Assembly (NCBI GenBank): GCA_964464465.1
Contig: CAYXGF010000002.1
Location: forward strand, 1-64,000
Direction of reading: 5' to 3'
From: UBA940 sp964464465
GTDB lineage: Bacteria; Bacteroidota; Bacteroidia; Bacteroidales; Rikenellaceae
Length of the DNA: 64,000 bases
A program made the translations under genes and the position numbers. Numbering within the stretch: the stretch's first letter is position 1; every line of letters starts with the position of its first letter. Of this stretch, positions 52,670 through 60,716 are shown one piece after another. The notes beneath the pieces are model-generated. The model was not told the origin of the DNA and did no database searches. It saw only the letters and a program-made list of their open reading frames with translations.

Positions 52670-54019
52670 ATGAAGGACAATATTTTCGAAACACTCGACA
52701 TAGAACAAATCACGCATTCCATCATCATGGTTGCCGGTGTCGGCGGAGCGGGAGGCAACGCTCTGAACCATATGGTGGAGATGGGTATCAACGATGTCAC
52801 TTTTCTGGCGTGCAATACCGACCGTCAGGCTCTGGACCACAGCGATGCCGGACTGAAAATACAGCTCGGCGAGGGTCTCGGTGCCGGCAACGACCCGGAA
52901 AAGGGACGTCAGGCCGCTCTGGAAAGCCTGGATGACATTTTCTCGATGCTTCGTCATGAGGGAACCCGCATGCTGTTCATTACAGCCGGAATGGGCGGTG
53001 GAACCGGTACCGGTGCGTCGCCTATTATAGCCAAGGCTGCGCGTGAGCTGGATATTCTGACCGTGGCAATCGTCACCACGCCGTTCTCGGACGAGGGAAA
53101 CCGGCGCATACGTCAGGCGCAGGAGGGACTGGAAGAGCTTAAACAGTATACCGACTCGCTGCTGGTGCTCAACAACGACAGTCTGGTGGACCTGTACGGC
53201 GATTTGTCGATAGACGACGGATTCAACAAGGCAAACGATATTCTGGCCAATGCTGTCAAGGGTATCGCGGAAATCATCACCGGTCACGGTAAGGTGAATG
53301 TCGACTTCGCCGATATAAAGTCTGTGATGACGGACAGCGGCCGCGCCCTTATGGGAACGGCTCGTGCGGGTGGACCGGACCGTGCTCAGCGTGTGGCCGA
53401 GGAGGTTCTCAACTCTCCGTTGCTGAACAATATAGATATTTCCGGAGCGAAGAACATTCTGCTCAACATTTACGATGACGAACAGAGCGGGCATACCGTT
53501 ACGATGAACGAGGCCCGTTACATTCGCGGATACTTGCAGGAGAAGACCGGGAATACGGCCAATATAATATGGGGTAACGCTCACAAGCCGCTGGGCGAGG
53601 ATTTGGAAATAGCTGTTTTCATTACGGGACTCAGCGACGGCGTGCAGGATATAAAGCCGCTCGAAGTGTCTTCCGTGCAGTCGGAAAGCCGGTCTGTGCA
53701 GTCCGCTCAGGACTATCTGCCGCAGGGAGGACCGGCCGAGGGTCATATCGTTATAGATTCAGTGGAGGCGGATGACGGTGTAGATGATGCGTCGGAACCA
53801 GGAGTTCGTGACAATGTCATAAGATGGCGCGGCAGGGACCGTTACGAGAATATAGACTATATAGTCAAGACGCCTGCATGGGAACGCAACAAGGTCAAGT
53901 TCGTGCCCGTCAGCGATAATTCGCGTTCTGCGGGCAAGGTAGCTCTCGACAGAACTTCCTCTCAGACTCCGCCGCAGGAGCCCGACAAGAGGGAAAATTC
54001 TCTTTTCGATAATTTTTAA
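52670..54019 (+). CDS. ftsZ: Tubulin-like division protein FtsZ
   Basis: 449 residues. The GTP-binding GGGTGTG motif is at 109-115, with VGGAGGNALNHM near residue 24, NTDRQAL, TPFSDEGNRR and the T7 loop NVDFADIKSVM. A variable linker of about 110 residues ends in the C-terminal segment RENSLFDNF. It forms the cytokinetic ring. ATG at 52670 is chosen; earlier in-frame codons lie inside ftsA. It is the last classic dcw gene. Confidence 0.97.
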   Translation: MKDNIFETLDIEQITHSIIMVAGVGGAGGNALNHMVEMGINDVTFLACNTDRQALDHSDAGLKIQLGEGLGAGNDPEKGRQAALESLDDIFSMLRHEGTRMLFITAGMGGGTGTGASPIIAKAARELDILTVAIVTTPFSDEGNRRIRQAQEGLEELKQYTDSLLVLNNDSLVDLYGDLSIDDGFNKANDILANAVKGIAEIITGHGKVNVDFADIKSVMTDSGRALMGTARAGGPDRAQRVAEEVLNSPLLNNIDISGAKNILLNIYDDEQSGHTVTMNEARYIRGYLQEKTGNTANIIWGNAHKPLGEDLEIAVFITGLSDGVQDIKPLEVSSVQSESRSVQSAQDYLPQGGPAEGHIVIDSVEADDGVDDASEPGVRDNVIRWRGRDRYENIDYIVKTPAWERNKVKFVPVSDNSRSAGKVALDRTSSQTPPQEPDKRENSLFDNF

Positions 54020-54028
54020 TTCTCCCGC

Positions 54029-55318
54029 ATGCACATTCTGACACATATGCTGCTCGAATGGCAGGTGATTGCGATGACGGCGAGTATATGCGTTCTGCTG
54101 CTCGTGTCGGCATTCGTATCCGGGTCCGAGACATCACTGTTCTCTCTCTCCACGACCGATTTGGACAATATAAGGGAGCAGCAGGGAAGCGCTTCGCGCG
54201 CAGTTCTCGCCCTGCTGGATGAGTCGGAGTACACTCTGGCAACGATTCTTACGATAAACAATCTGGTGAATATATGCATTACCATATTGTCGGCAAATCT
54301 GATTTCCAGGCTGTTCGTATTCGGTTCCGGACTGTGGGAATTTCTGTTCACCACCGTCATCGTTACGTTTCTGATTCTGCTGTTCGGAGAGATACTGCCG
54401 AAAGTCATCGCCTCGAATAACAGAGTGCGTTTCGCCCGTGCCTGTGCCGTCATTCTTTCGGCTCTGAGCCGGATGTTGAGGCCTGTTTCCGGAATATTGG
54501 TGCGCTCGTCGTCCGGTATAAAGAAGCTGGCGTCGAGAAACAAGGAGAATCTGTCGCTCGACGAGTTGTCGAATGCGATAGATATTACCGAAACCGATAG
54601 CGAGGAGGAGAAACAGATGCTCTCCGAGATAGTGAATTTCGCCTCCACCGAGGTGGAGCGGATAATGAAATCTCGTGTCGACATCACGGCCCTCGACGTG
54701 GAGGATGACTTCGGCCGGGTCCGCAGAGTCGTTATGGAATCGGGATTCTCCCGTATTCCGGTGTATGAACAGAGCGTGGATAATATAAAGGGAGTGCTGT
54801 ATGTCAAGGATTTGCTTCCGTATATCGAACGGCCGGACGATTTCGGTTGGCAGGGCCTTATGCGCGAACCTTATTTCGTACCCGAACACAAGAAGATAAA
54901 CGATTTGCTCGAAGAGTTCCAGTCGCACAAGGTGCATATGGCCATTGTCGTTGACGAGTACGGCTCGACGCAGGGACTCGTGTCGCTGGAAGATATATTG
55001 GAGGAGATTGTCGGAGAGATAAGCGACGAGTCGGATATAGATTCCTCATTTTATACGCGTCTGGGCGACGGCGAGTTTATTTTCGAAGGAAAAACGCATC
55101 TGGGCGATTTGGAGAAGGTGACCGGTTTGGAGGAGGGTACTTTCGACGATGTCCGCGGGCAGGCCGAAACGGTTGCCGGACTGATGCTTGAACTGAGGCA
55201 TAATTTCCTTAAAAAGGGCGAAAGCGTGACCGCACACTCCGTGAAGTTTACGGCCGAGGAGATAGACGGCCGCCGTATCGAAAAAATCAAGGTGGTGCTG
55301 AATGCCAAAAAACAGTAG
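54029..55318 (+). CDS. gldE: GldE-like CNNM/CBS-domain membrane protein
   Basis: 429 residues. About three to four membrane helices form a CNNM domain (about 10-150; SGSETSLFSLSTTDL), followed by two CBS domains (about 205-330; GFSRIPVYEQSVDNIKGVLYVKDLLPYI and MAIVVDEYGSTQGLVSLEDILEEIVGEI) and a CorC/HlyC domain. This is the GldE architecture in Bacteroidota, where gldE often sits beside a phosphopantetheinyl transferase gene, as here. In gliders GldE supports GldD; in non-motile species its role, perhaps divalent-cation transport, is unclear. It starts nine bases after ftsZ. Confidence 0.88.
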   Translation: MHILTHMLLEWQVIAMTASICVLLLVSAFVSGSETSLFSLSTTDLDNIREQQGSASRAVLALLDESEYTLATILTINNLVNICITILSANLISRLFVFGSGLWEFLFTTVIVTFLILLFGEILPKVIASNNRVRFARACAVILSALSRMLRPVSGILVRSSSGIKKLASRNKENLSLDELSNAIDITETDSEEEKQMLSEIVNFASTEVERIMKSRVDITALDVEDDFGRVRRVVMESGFSRIPVYEQSVDNIKGVLYVKDLLPYIERPDDFGWQGLMREPYFVPEHKKINDLLEEFQSHKVHMAIVVDEYGSTQGLVSLEDILEEIVGEISDESDIDSSFYTRLGDGEFIFEGKTHLGDLEKVTGLEEGTFDDVRGQAETVAGLMLELRHNFLKKGESVTAHSVKFTAEEIDGRRIEKIKVVLNAKKQ

Positions 55319-55907
55319 CTGGATAGATATAAGGCAATTGTCTGCATTGCCGGATGATTGTGCGCTTGTTTCGGAGCAGGAGCGTATTGAGGCCGGACGC
55401 ATGACAAGCCCCAGACGCCGGAACGAATGGCTGCTGTGGCGGGCTGTTGTCAGGGAGCATCTGGGAGCGGATACGGTTATAGACTATGACAGCGTTGGTG
55501 CTCCGGTGCTGTGCAACAGGAACGGGCATATCAGCGTGTCGCATTGCATGCACGAAGTGGCCGTGATGTACAGTCCGGACAGGTGTGCGATAGATGTGGA
55601 GTCGCTGTCGCGCGATTTCAGCGGAATTTCGAGACGTTATCTTAATGATGTCGAACTTGGCATTGTGTCATCTTTCGGGCAGGACGGACTTGCCGCGGCA
55701 TGGTGCGTCAAGGAGGCCGTATATAAATACATAGGCAGGCCGCAGGCCGGATTGCTGCGGGATATTGCGATTACAGGCTGCGCACCAGGGCAGGGGACGG
55801 TTACGGTGGATACGCCGTGGACTGAACGTTTGCAGGTGACAGTCCGGTTCCGGCCGTATACTGCGGTTGCCGTAATCGGTATAGATCCGGAAGCTGTTTT
55901 GCAGTGA
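55302..55907 (+). CDS. 4'-Phosphopantetheinyl transferase superfamily protein
   Basis: 201 residues. The Sfp-type motifs are present: SVSHCMHEVAV (about 79-89), the Mg-binding CAIDVES (about 94-100) and AAWCVKEAVYKYIG (WxxKEAxxK). It would transfer phosphopantetheine from CoA to a carrier-protein serine. The start lies 17 bases inside gldE in another frame, so translation is probably coupled. No carrier-protein gene is adjacent. Confidence 0.88.
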   Translation: MPKNSSWIDIRQLSALPDDCALVSEQERIEAGRMTSPRRRNEWLLWRAVVREHLGADTVIDYDSVGAPVLCNRNGHISVSHCMHEVAVMYSPDRCAIDVESLSRDFSGISRRYLNDVELGIVSSFGQDGLAAAWCVKEAVYKYIGRPQAGLLRDIAITGCAPGQGTVTVDTPWTERLQVTVRFRPYTAVAVIGIDPEAVLQ

Positions 55908-55949
55908 TTATTCTCTTTCCTTACAACATGCTGTCGTTTTTTTCATTGG

Positions 55950-55984
55950 CAGCTATGCGACACTTCATGTCGCGCGGGCCGCAG
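55950..55984 (+). repeat. Possible divergent, partial third copy of the structured repeat
   Basis: CAGCTATGCG (55950-55959), a hairpin GCGACA-CTTCA-TGTCGC (55957-55973) and GCGGGCCG follow the order of plus-strand copy 2 (CAGTTATGCG, hairpin, GCGGGCCGG). The hairpin arms differ in sequence but are each self-complementary. Outside this stretch the similarity fades, so homology is uncertain. It lies in the 152-base gap between the convergent PPTase and MATE genes. Confidence 0.3.
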
Positions 55985-56059
55985 TTTCCGGCGGCGGAAT
56001 CCCGTCGAGGCGTGTTCCGCAAGCCGCACCCCGTATTTGTGATATTTTGAAGCGGCTTC

Positions 56060-57427
56060 TCAGTTTTTCTCCGCCTTTTTCAGACTGCGCATCTGGCGCG
56101 TTATCAGTATCGCGGCAAGGAGCGATGCCGTGAAGTCGGCCACGGGCATGCTGTACCATACGCCCGATGTACCGAAATATTTCGGCAGTATCATGAGCAG
56201 CGGCAGCAGAAACAGCATCTGCCGTGTCAGTGACAGGAATATCGCTTTCGGGGCTTTGTTTATATATTGAAAGAAGTTTGAGGATACGATTTGGAACCCC
56301 ACGGCCGGGAAGATTATCATTGCTATACGCATGCCGTATGAGGCGATGTCTATCAGCTGCCTGGCATATGCGTCGTCTCCGCTTACGAATACGGAGGCTA
56401 CCTGGCGGGGAAAGATTTGTGATACAATCAGCGCTACGGTCATCACGCACACGGCCGACAGAGCTGTCAGACGGAATGCTTTTCGCACCCGGCAGTAGTT
56501 GCCGGCCCCGTAATTGTATCCGACGATTGGCTGCATGCCCTGGTTGAGTCCCGCCACTATCATTATGAAGAGCAGTGCGACACGGTTGACTACGCCGTAT
56601 GCGCCTACGTATATGTCTCCGCCGTATTGCAGCAATGCCTTGTTTATGAATATCACGACGGCACTCGCGCACAGGTGCAGTAGAAACGGCGCAAGGCCTA
56701 TTGCGATGATTCCTCGTATTATCTTTTTGTCGAGATGCAATGAATCGCTCCGGAAATGGATATAGCTGTCTGTGCGTGTGTAATGTCTTAGTTCGATGCC
56801 CAGGGCCACTGTCTGTGCCGTTACGGTAGCCAGGGCGGAACCTGCGACGCCCCATCCGAATACGAATATGAACAGAGGGTTGAGCGCGCAGTTGACGCAT
56901 ACGGCCGTAAGCATGACGGTCATGGATTTGCGCGGATAGCCCGATGCACGCAGGATTTCGTTCAGGCTCAGGTACAGGTGCGTTACGATGTTCCCGAGCA
57001 GGATTATTCGCATGAACTCGCGCGCGAAAGGAAGCGTAACCGGACTGGCTCCGAAAAACAGCAGTATGTCGTCCAGAAAAACGAGAGCCGCTGCCGACAT
57101 GCCGCCTCCGAGGATGATGTTCAGCAGTACGGCATTACCCAGAATCTTAAAGGCGTCCTGCTTCCGGCCTTCGCCCATGCGGATTGAGACGAGAGCAGCG
57201 GAGCCTATACCGACCATCGAGCCTACGGCCGATGATATGTTCATCAGCGGCATTGCAACCGCCAGAGCCGCCAGAGCCAGGGTTCCGACCCCGTGACCGA
57301 GAAATATGGAGTCGATGATGTTGTATATCGAAGACGATGCCATTGCGATGATGGCGGGAAAGGCATATCCGGCAAGAAGCGAGGATATTTTTTCCGTTGC
57401 GAGATTTTCGGGGCCGCGTTTCGACAT
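56060..57427 (-). CDS. MATE family efflux transporter
   Basis: 455 residues with twelve predicted membrane helices in two similar halves. Family features include FPAIIAMASSSIYNIIDSIFLGHGVG at the start, NEILRASGYPRKSMTVML near 170 and GLNQGMQPIVGYNYGAGN near 280, the typical G-G-P-I-x-x-Y-NYGA motif. It should export cationic or other small molecules using Na+ or H+. ATG at 57427 is preferred over upstream in-frame codons. A -7 box TATATTTG (57477-57470, minus strand) is 43 bases upstream. Substrate unknown. Confidence 0.92.
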   Translation of the reverse strand: MSKRGPENLATEKISSLLAGYAFPAIIAMASSSIYNIIDSIFLGHGVGTLALAALAVAMPLMNISSAVGSMVGIGSAALVSIRMGEGRKQDAFKILGNAVLLNIILGGGMSAAALVFLDDILLFFGASPVTLPFAREFMRIILLGNIVTHLYLSLNEILRASGYPRKSMTVMLTAVCVNCALNPLFIFVFGWGVAGSALATVTAQTVALGIELRHYTRTDSYIHFRSDSLHLDKKIIRGIIAIGLAPFLLHLCASAVVIFINKALLQYGGDIYVGAYGVVNRVALLFIMIVAGLNQGMQPIVGYNYGAGNYCRVRKAFRLTALSAVCVMTVALIVSQIFPRQVASVFVSGDDAYARQLIDIASYGMRIAMIIFPAVGFQIVSSNFFQYINKAPKAIFLSLTRQMLFLLPLLMILPKYFGTSGVWYSMPVADFTASLLAAILITRQMRSLKKAEKN

Positions 57428-57633
57428 AAAGATTACTTTCCGGATTTGAGTCATATACAAACCCGTATGCAAATATACTAATTATGTTTGGTAACTTTTA
57501 AGGACCGTTCTGAAATGGCCGCCGAATTTTATCCGGAGGGTGAGGCTTCAAGTCCGAAAGCGTCCTTCCGGTTGGGAGTGCGCGGTTGGTGAGGGCGTAG
57601 AGTGTATGTGTCGTGTGCGGGTAATCGGATGTG

Positions 57634-58650
57634 TCACACGATGTTCACTTCGGTGTCGATTGCGATGCCGAATTTCTGGAAAACGTCCTGCTGTATGTCT
57701 CGTGCGAGGCCCAGCACCTGCGCTCCTGTTGCTCCGCCTGTGTTTATCAGAACCAGAGCCTGCCGGTCGTGTACGCCTACTGCCCCCTGCCGGCGCCCTT
57801 TCCAGCCGGCTTTGTCGATTAACCAGCCGGCCGCTATCTTGACCTTGCACTCGTCCGCAGTAGCGTAGACAGGCAAATCCTCGTATGTCTCTGAGAGTCT
57901 CTGCGCGGTGGTTCTGTCGACTATCGGGTTTTTGAAGAAACTGCCTGCATTTCCCGTAACTGCCGTATCGGGCAGTTTTTCCCGGCGTATTTCAATCACA
58001 GCCCGGCGTATGTTCTCTATTGTCGAATCTCCGAGTTGCGAGACATGTTGCAGCAGCGTTCCGTATCCGAGGTTGGGCGACGGCTGTTTTTTGAGTTCGA
58101 AATTTACCGCGGTGACTATGATACGCCCTTTGAGCGAATGCTTGAATATGCTTTCGCGGTAGGCGAATTCGCAGAAAGAGGCATCGAGCGTGAGGGTGTT
58201 GAGTGTCTGCGGACTGAACATCTCGACGGAGCGGATGATGTCGGCTGCCTCCGCGCCGTATGCGCCTATGTTCTGAACGGGTGCCGCTCCGACCTTGCCC
58301 GGAATGAGAGAGAGATTCTCGGCACCCCACAGCCGGTGTTCGACGCACCATGCCACGAAATCGTCCCATTCCACACCAGCCTGAACCCTTACCATGGCTT
58401 TTTCCGGTGTCTCGGAAGTCACCTCTATGCCTGCGGATACAGGATGCAGAATCACACCGTCGTAATCCTGTGTGAACAGTATGTTGTTGCCTCCGCTTAG
58501 CACCATCCACTTTTCGCACCGGCATATCATGTCCGCGAAGATGGTGCGCAGGTCATCTGCCGTTTCGAATTCTATCAGCTGGCGGCATGAGGCCGGCACC
58601 GCGAAACTGTTGCGTGTCAGCAACGATTTGTTTTCAATATCCCGAATCAT
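57634..58650 (-). CDS. murB: UDP-N-acetylenolpyruvoylglucosamine reductase MurB
   Basis: 338 residues of FAD-dependent enzyme that completes UDP-MurNAc synthesis, the substrate of MurC. The FAD-binding VLSGGNNILF (about 58-67), GAENLSLIPGKVGAAPVQNIGAYG, CEFAYRESIFK and GNAGSFFKNPIV blocks are present, and the type I C-terminal region has LIDKAGWKG. It is outside the dcw cluster and has its own promoter. ATG at 58650. Confidence 0.95.
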   Translation of the reverse strand: MIRDIENKSLLTRNSFAVPASCRQLIEFETADDLRTIFADMICRCEKWMVLSGGNNILFTQDYDGVILHPVSAGIEVTSETPEKAMVRVQAGVEWDDFVAWCVEHRLWGAENLSLIPGKVGAAPVQNIGAYGAEAADIIRSVEMFSPQTLNTLTLDASFCEFAYRESIFKHSLKGRIIVTAVNFELKKQPSPNLGYGTLLQHVSQLGDSTIENIRRAVIEIRREKLPDTAVTGNAGSFFKNPIVDRTTAQRLSETYEDLPVYATADECKVKIAAGWLIDKAGWKGRRQGAVGVHDRQALVLINTGGATGAQVLGLARDIQQDVFQKFGIAIDTEVNIV

Positions 58651-58655
58651 ATCCG

Positions 58656-58687
58656 CAAAAGTAGCGAATAAAAAAAGGACGGCCAAA
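58656..58687 (-). promoter_or_regulatory. murB promoter overlapping an upstream terminator
   Basis: On the minus strand TTTG (58687-58684), a 20-base spacer and TACTTTTG (58663-58656) are a full consensus match six bases before the murB ATG. The -33 box sits in the loop of the terminator hairpin of the upstream operon (58670-58703). Confidence 0.65.
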
Positions 58688-58703
58688 CTGACCGTCCTTT
58701 TTT
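58670..58703. terminator. Bidirectional terminator of the methylmalonyl-CoA decarboxylase operon
   Basis: GGACGG (58677-58682) pairs with CCGTCC (58692-58697) across a 9-base loop. On the minus strand TTTTTTT follows (58676-58670); on the plus strand TTTTTT follows (58698-58703). It ends the leftward operon 16 bases past the mmdB stop. Confidence 0.88.
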
Positions 58704-58719
58704 ATAGTGTATGTATTCC

Positions 58720-59913
58720 TTATCCGAGGAAGCTGAGCAGAATACCTGCCGCAACGGCGGAGCCTACCACACCGGCCACATTCGGACCCATGGCGTGCAT
58801 GAGAAGGAAGTTGGACGGGTTCGCCTCCTGACCGACGGTCTGCGAAACACGTGCCGCCATCGGAACGGCCGATACGCCCGCCGAGCCGATGAGCGGATTG
58901 ATTTTCTTACCCTCCTTGGCGAACAGGTTCATCAGTTTTGCCAGCAGGACTCCGCCGGCAGTACCCATGCAGAACGCAATGATACCCAGAGCAAGGATGG
59001 CGAGTGTATTCCAGTTGAGGAACGCCTCCGCCGTAGCTGTGGCACCTACCGTCGTACCGAGGAATATGACCACGATGTTCATCAGTTCGTTCTGTACGGT
59101 TTTGCTCAGACGGTCCACCACGCCGCACTCCTTCATCAGGTTGCCGAACATGAGGCATCCGATAAGCGGAGCAGCGCTCGGCAGGAGCAGCGAGATGATT
59201 GCGGTGATGATTATCGGGAATATAATCTTCTCAGTTTTCGATACGGGACGCAGCTGCGCCATCTTAATCATGCGCTCTTTTTTAGTGGTGAGCGCCTTCA
59301 TGATGGGCGGCTGAATCAGAGGTACAAGAGCCATGTACGAGTATGCCGCCACGGCTATCGGGCCGAGCAGATTCGGGGCCAGCTTGGATGTCAGATAGAT
59401 TGCGGTAGGACCGTCGGCGCCGCCGATAATTCCGATACTTCCGCATTCATTGGGCGCGAAGCCGAGGGCTGCCGCACCGATGAACGTGATGAAGATACCC
59501 ACCTGAGCCGCAGCACCGAGAAGAAAGCTCTTCGGATTGGCGATAAGCGGACCGAAGTCGGTCATTGCGCCGACGCCGAGGAATATAAGGCAGGGATAGA
59601 TGCCGAGTTTGACACCCAGGTAGAGGTAGTCCAGAAGGCCTGCGTCATTGACGAAATTGCCCCAATGCACGTGTCCTCCCTCGAAGAGAGCCGAGTGGAA
59701 CATGTTTGCACCCGGGAGATTGGTGAGCAACATTCCGAATGCGATGGTCAGCAGCAACAGAGGTTCGTATTTTTTCTTGATTGCAAGATACATCAGGAAA
59801 AACGACAGACCTATCATTACGTATTGTTTCCAGTCGCCTGAGCTGAATCCCGTCTGCGCGAAGAAATCGAGCAGAGCGCTCCAACTCGAATTTGCCGATA
59901 AACTGTATATCAT
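58720..59913 (-). CDS. mmdB: Na+-pumping decarboxylase beta subunit (MmdB/OadB)
   Basis: 397 residues with about nine membrane helices. It decarboxylates carboxybiotin and couples this to Na+ export. Family motifs are FLGVGAMTDFGPLIANPKSFLLGAAAQ, IGIIGGADGPTAIYL (the DGPT motif with the Na+-binding Asp) and GTAGGVLLAKLMNLF, then MHAMGPNVAGVVGS near the C-terminus. The context (mmdA, mce) points to methylmalonyl-CoA rather than oxaloacetate. It is last in the operon. Confidence 0.93.
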   Translation of the reverse strand: MIYSLSANSSWSALLDFFAQTGFSSGDWKQYVMIGLSFFLMYLAIKKKYEPLLLLTIAFGMLLTNLPGANMFHSALFEGGHVHWGNFVNDAGLLDYLYLGVKLGIYPCLIFLGVGAMTDFGPLIANPKSFLLGAAAQVGIFITFIGAAALGFAPNECGSIGIIGGADGPTAIYLTSKLAPNLLGPIAVAAYSYMALVPLIQPPIMKALTTKKERMIKMAQLRPVSKTEKIIFPIIITAIISLLLPSAAPLIGCLMFGNLMKECGVVDRLSKTVQNELMNIVVIFLGTTVGATATAEAFLNWNTLAILALGIIAFCMGTAGGVLLAKLMNLFAKEGKKINPLIGSAGVSAVPMAARVSQTVGQEANPSNFLLMHAMGPNVAGVVGSAVAAGILLSFLG

Positions 59914-59926
59914 AGTCCGTTCTCCC

Positions 59927-60358
59927 TTATTCGATAACCATTAACAAGTCGCCTTCCATTACGGTAGCGCCGGCCTGTACGTTGACGGACTTGACCGTTC
60001 CGCCCTGCGGAGCGTCGATATTGTTTTCCATCTTCATTGCTTCGAGTACGGCCAGAGTCTGTCCGGCCGAGACGGTGTCGCCGACCTTGACTTTTATGCC
60101 GACAAGCGTTCCCGGAAGCGGAGCTGTGATTTTAATGCCGCTTGCAGCAGCGGGACGGGCGGCCGAAACAGCCTGAGCGGATGCGGCCGAAGGAGCGGTA
60201 GTCTGCGCTTTCTTGATTGTGGATACCTTGGCACCCTGGATTTCGACCTGGTAGGGCGTACCGTTCACTACTACGTTCGCTACGGTGGATTCCTCATTTA
60301 CGTCGTCGATTGTGACGTTGTACTGACGGCCGTTTATTTTGAATGAATAGTCTTTCAT
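59927..60358 (-). CDS. mmdC: Biotin carboxyl carrier subunit of methylmalonyl-CoA decarboxylase
   Basis: 143 residues. An N-terminal domain of about 45 residues (KDYSFKINGRQYNVTIDDV) and an Ala/Pro-rich linker precede a biotinyl domain (about 72-143) with the biotinylated Lys in LEAMKMENNI. It carries CO2 from MmdA to MmdB. ATG at 60358; 13 bases before mmdB, 14 after the delta subunit gene. Confidence 0.93.
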   Translation of the reverse strand: MKDYSFKINGRQYNVTIDDVNEESTVANVVVNGTPYQVEIQGAKVSTIKKAQTTAPSAASAQAVSAARPAAASGIKITAPLPGTLVGIKVKVGDTVSAGQTLAVLEAMKMENNIDAPQGGTVKSVNVQAGATVMEGDLLMVIE

Positions 60359-60372
60359 CTTGATACTCTGAG

Positions 60373-60705
60373 TTATTTTCTTTTGTAATCTGGTAATTGT
60401 GTCAGCCCGTGAATTTTTGAGCTCCACGGCGAATAGACGCTTTTGATTTTGTGAATGGTGATTACCTCCGACTCCTTGTCATGCAGGTTGCTCGTGTATA
60501 TTTTCAGAGCGGCGGTTATCGCAGCCGCCACCTCGTTTTCGTCGCCGGCCTGCTCCGCGGGCTGCGCTTTCGGCTTTCTCTCGACGAAGGCGACGCCCAT
60601 CAGCTTCATGAGTCCGACCATGAGCGTAAGAACCGCTACGACAAGCAGAAAACCTATCAGAGCCGTGTTGAGGATGTAACCCCAGTCTACTAATAACATT
60701 GTCAT
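60373..60705 (-). CDS. mmdD: OadG-like small membrane subunit (MmdD)
   Basis: 110 residues. One N-terminal membrane helix (about 9-33, NTALIGFLLVVAVLTLMVGLMKLMG) is followed by a charged cytosolic region with AAAITAALKIYTSNLHDKES. This resembles OadG/MmdD subunits, which stabilise the decarboxylase complex. ATG at 60705 is used; the ATG at 60699 is an alternative. Confidence 0.82.
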   Translation of the reverse strand: MTMLLVDWGYILNTALIGFLLVVAVLTLMVGLMKLMGVAFVERKPKAQPAEQAGDENEVAAAITAALKIYTSNLHDKESEVITIHKIKSVYSPWSSKIHGLTQLPDYKRK

Positions 60706-60716
60706 AACTTTACGGT

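Noticed and set aside
57428..57633. Gap between the MATE gene and murB
   Set aside because: It holds the MATE -7 box at its left end and otherwise nothing I can support; short G+C-rich open frames there have no family features.
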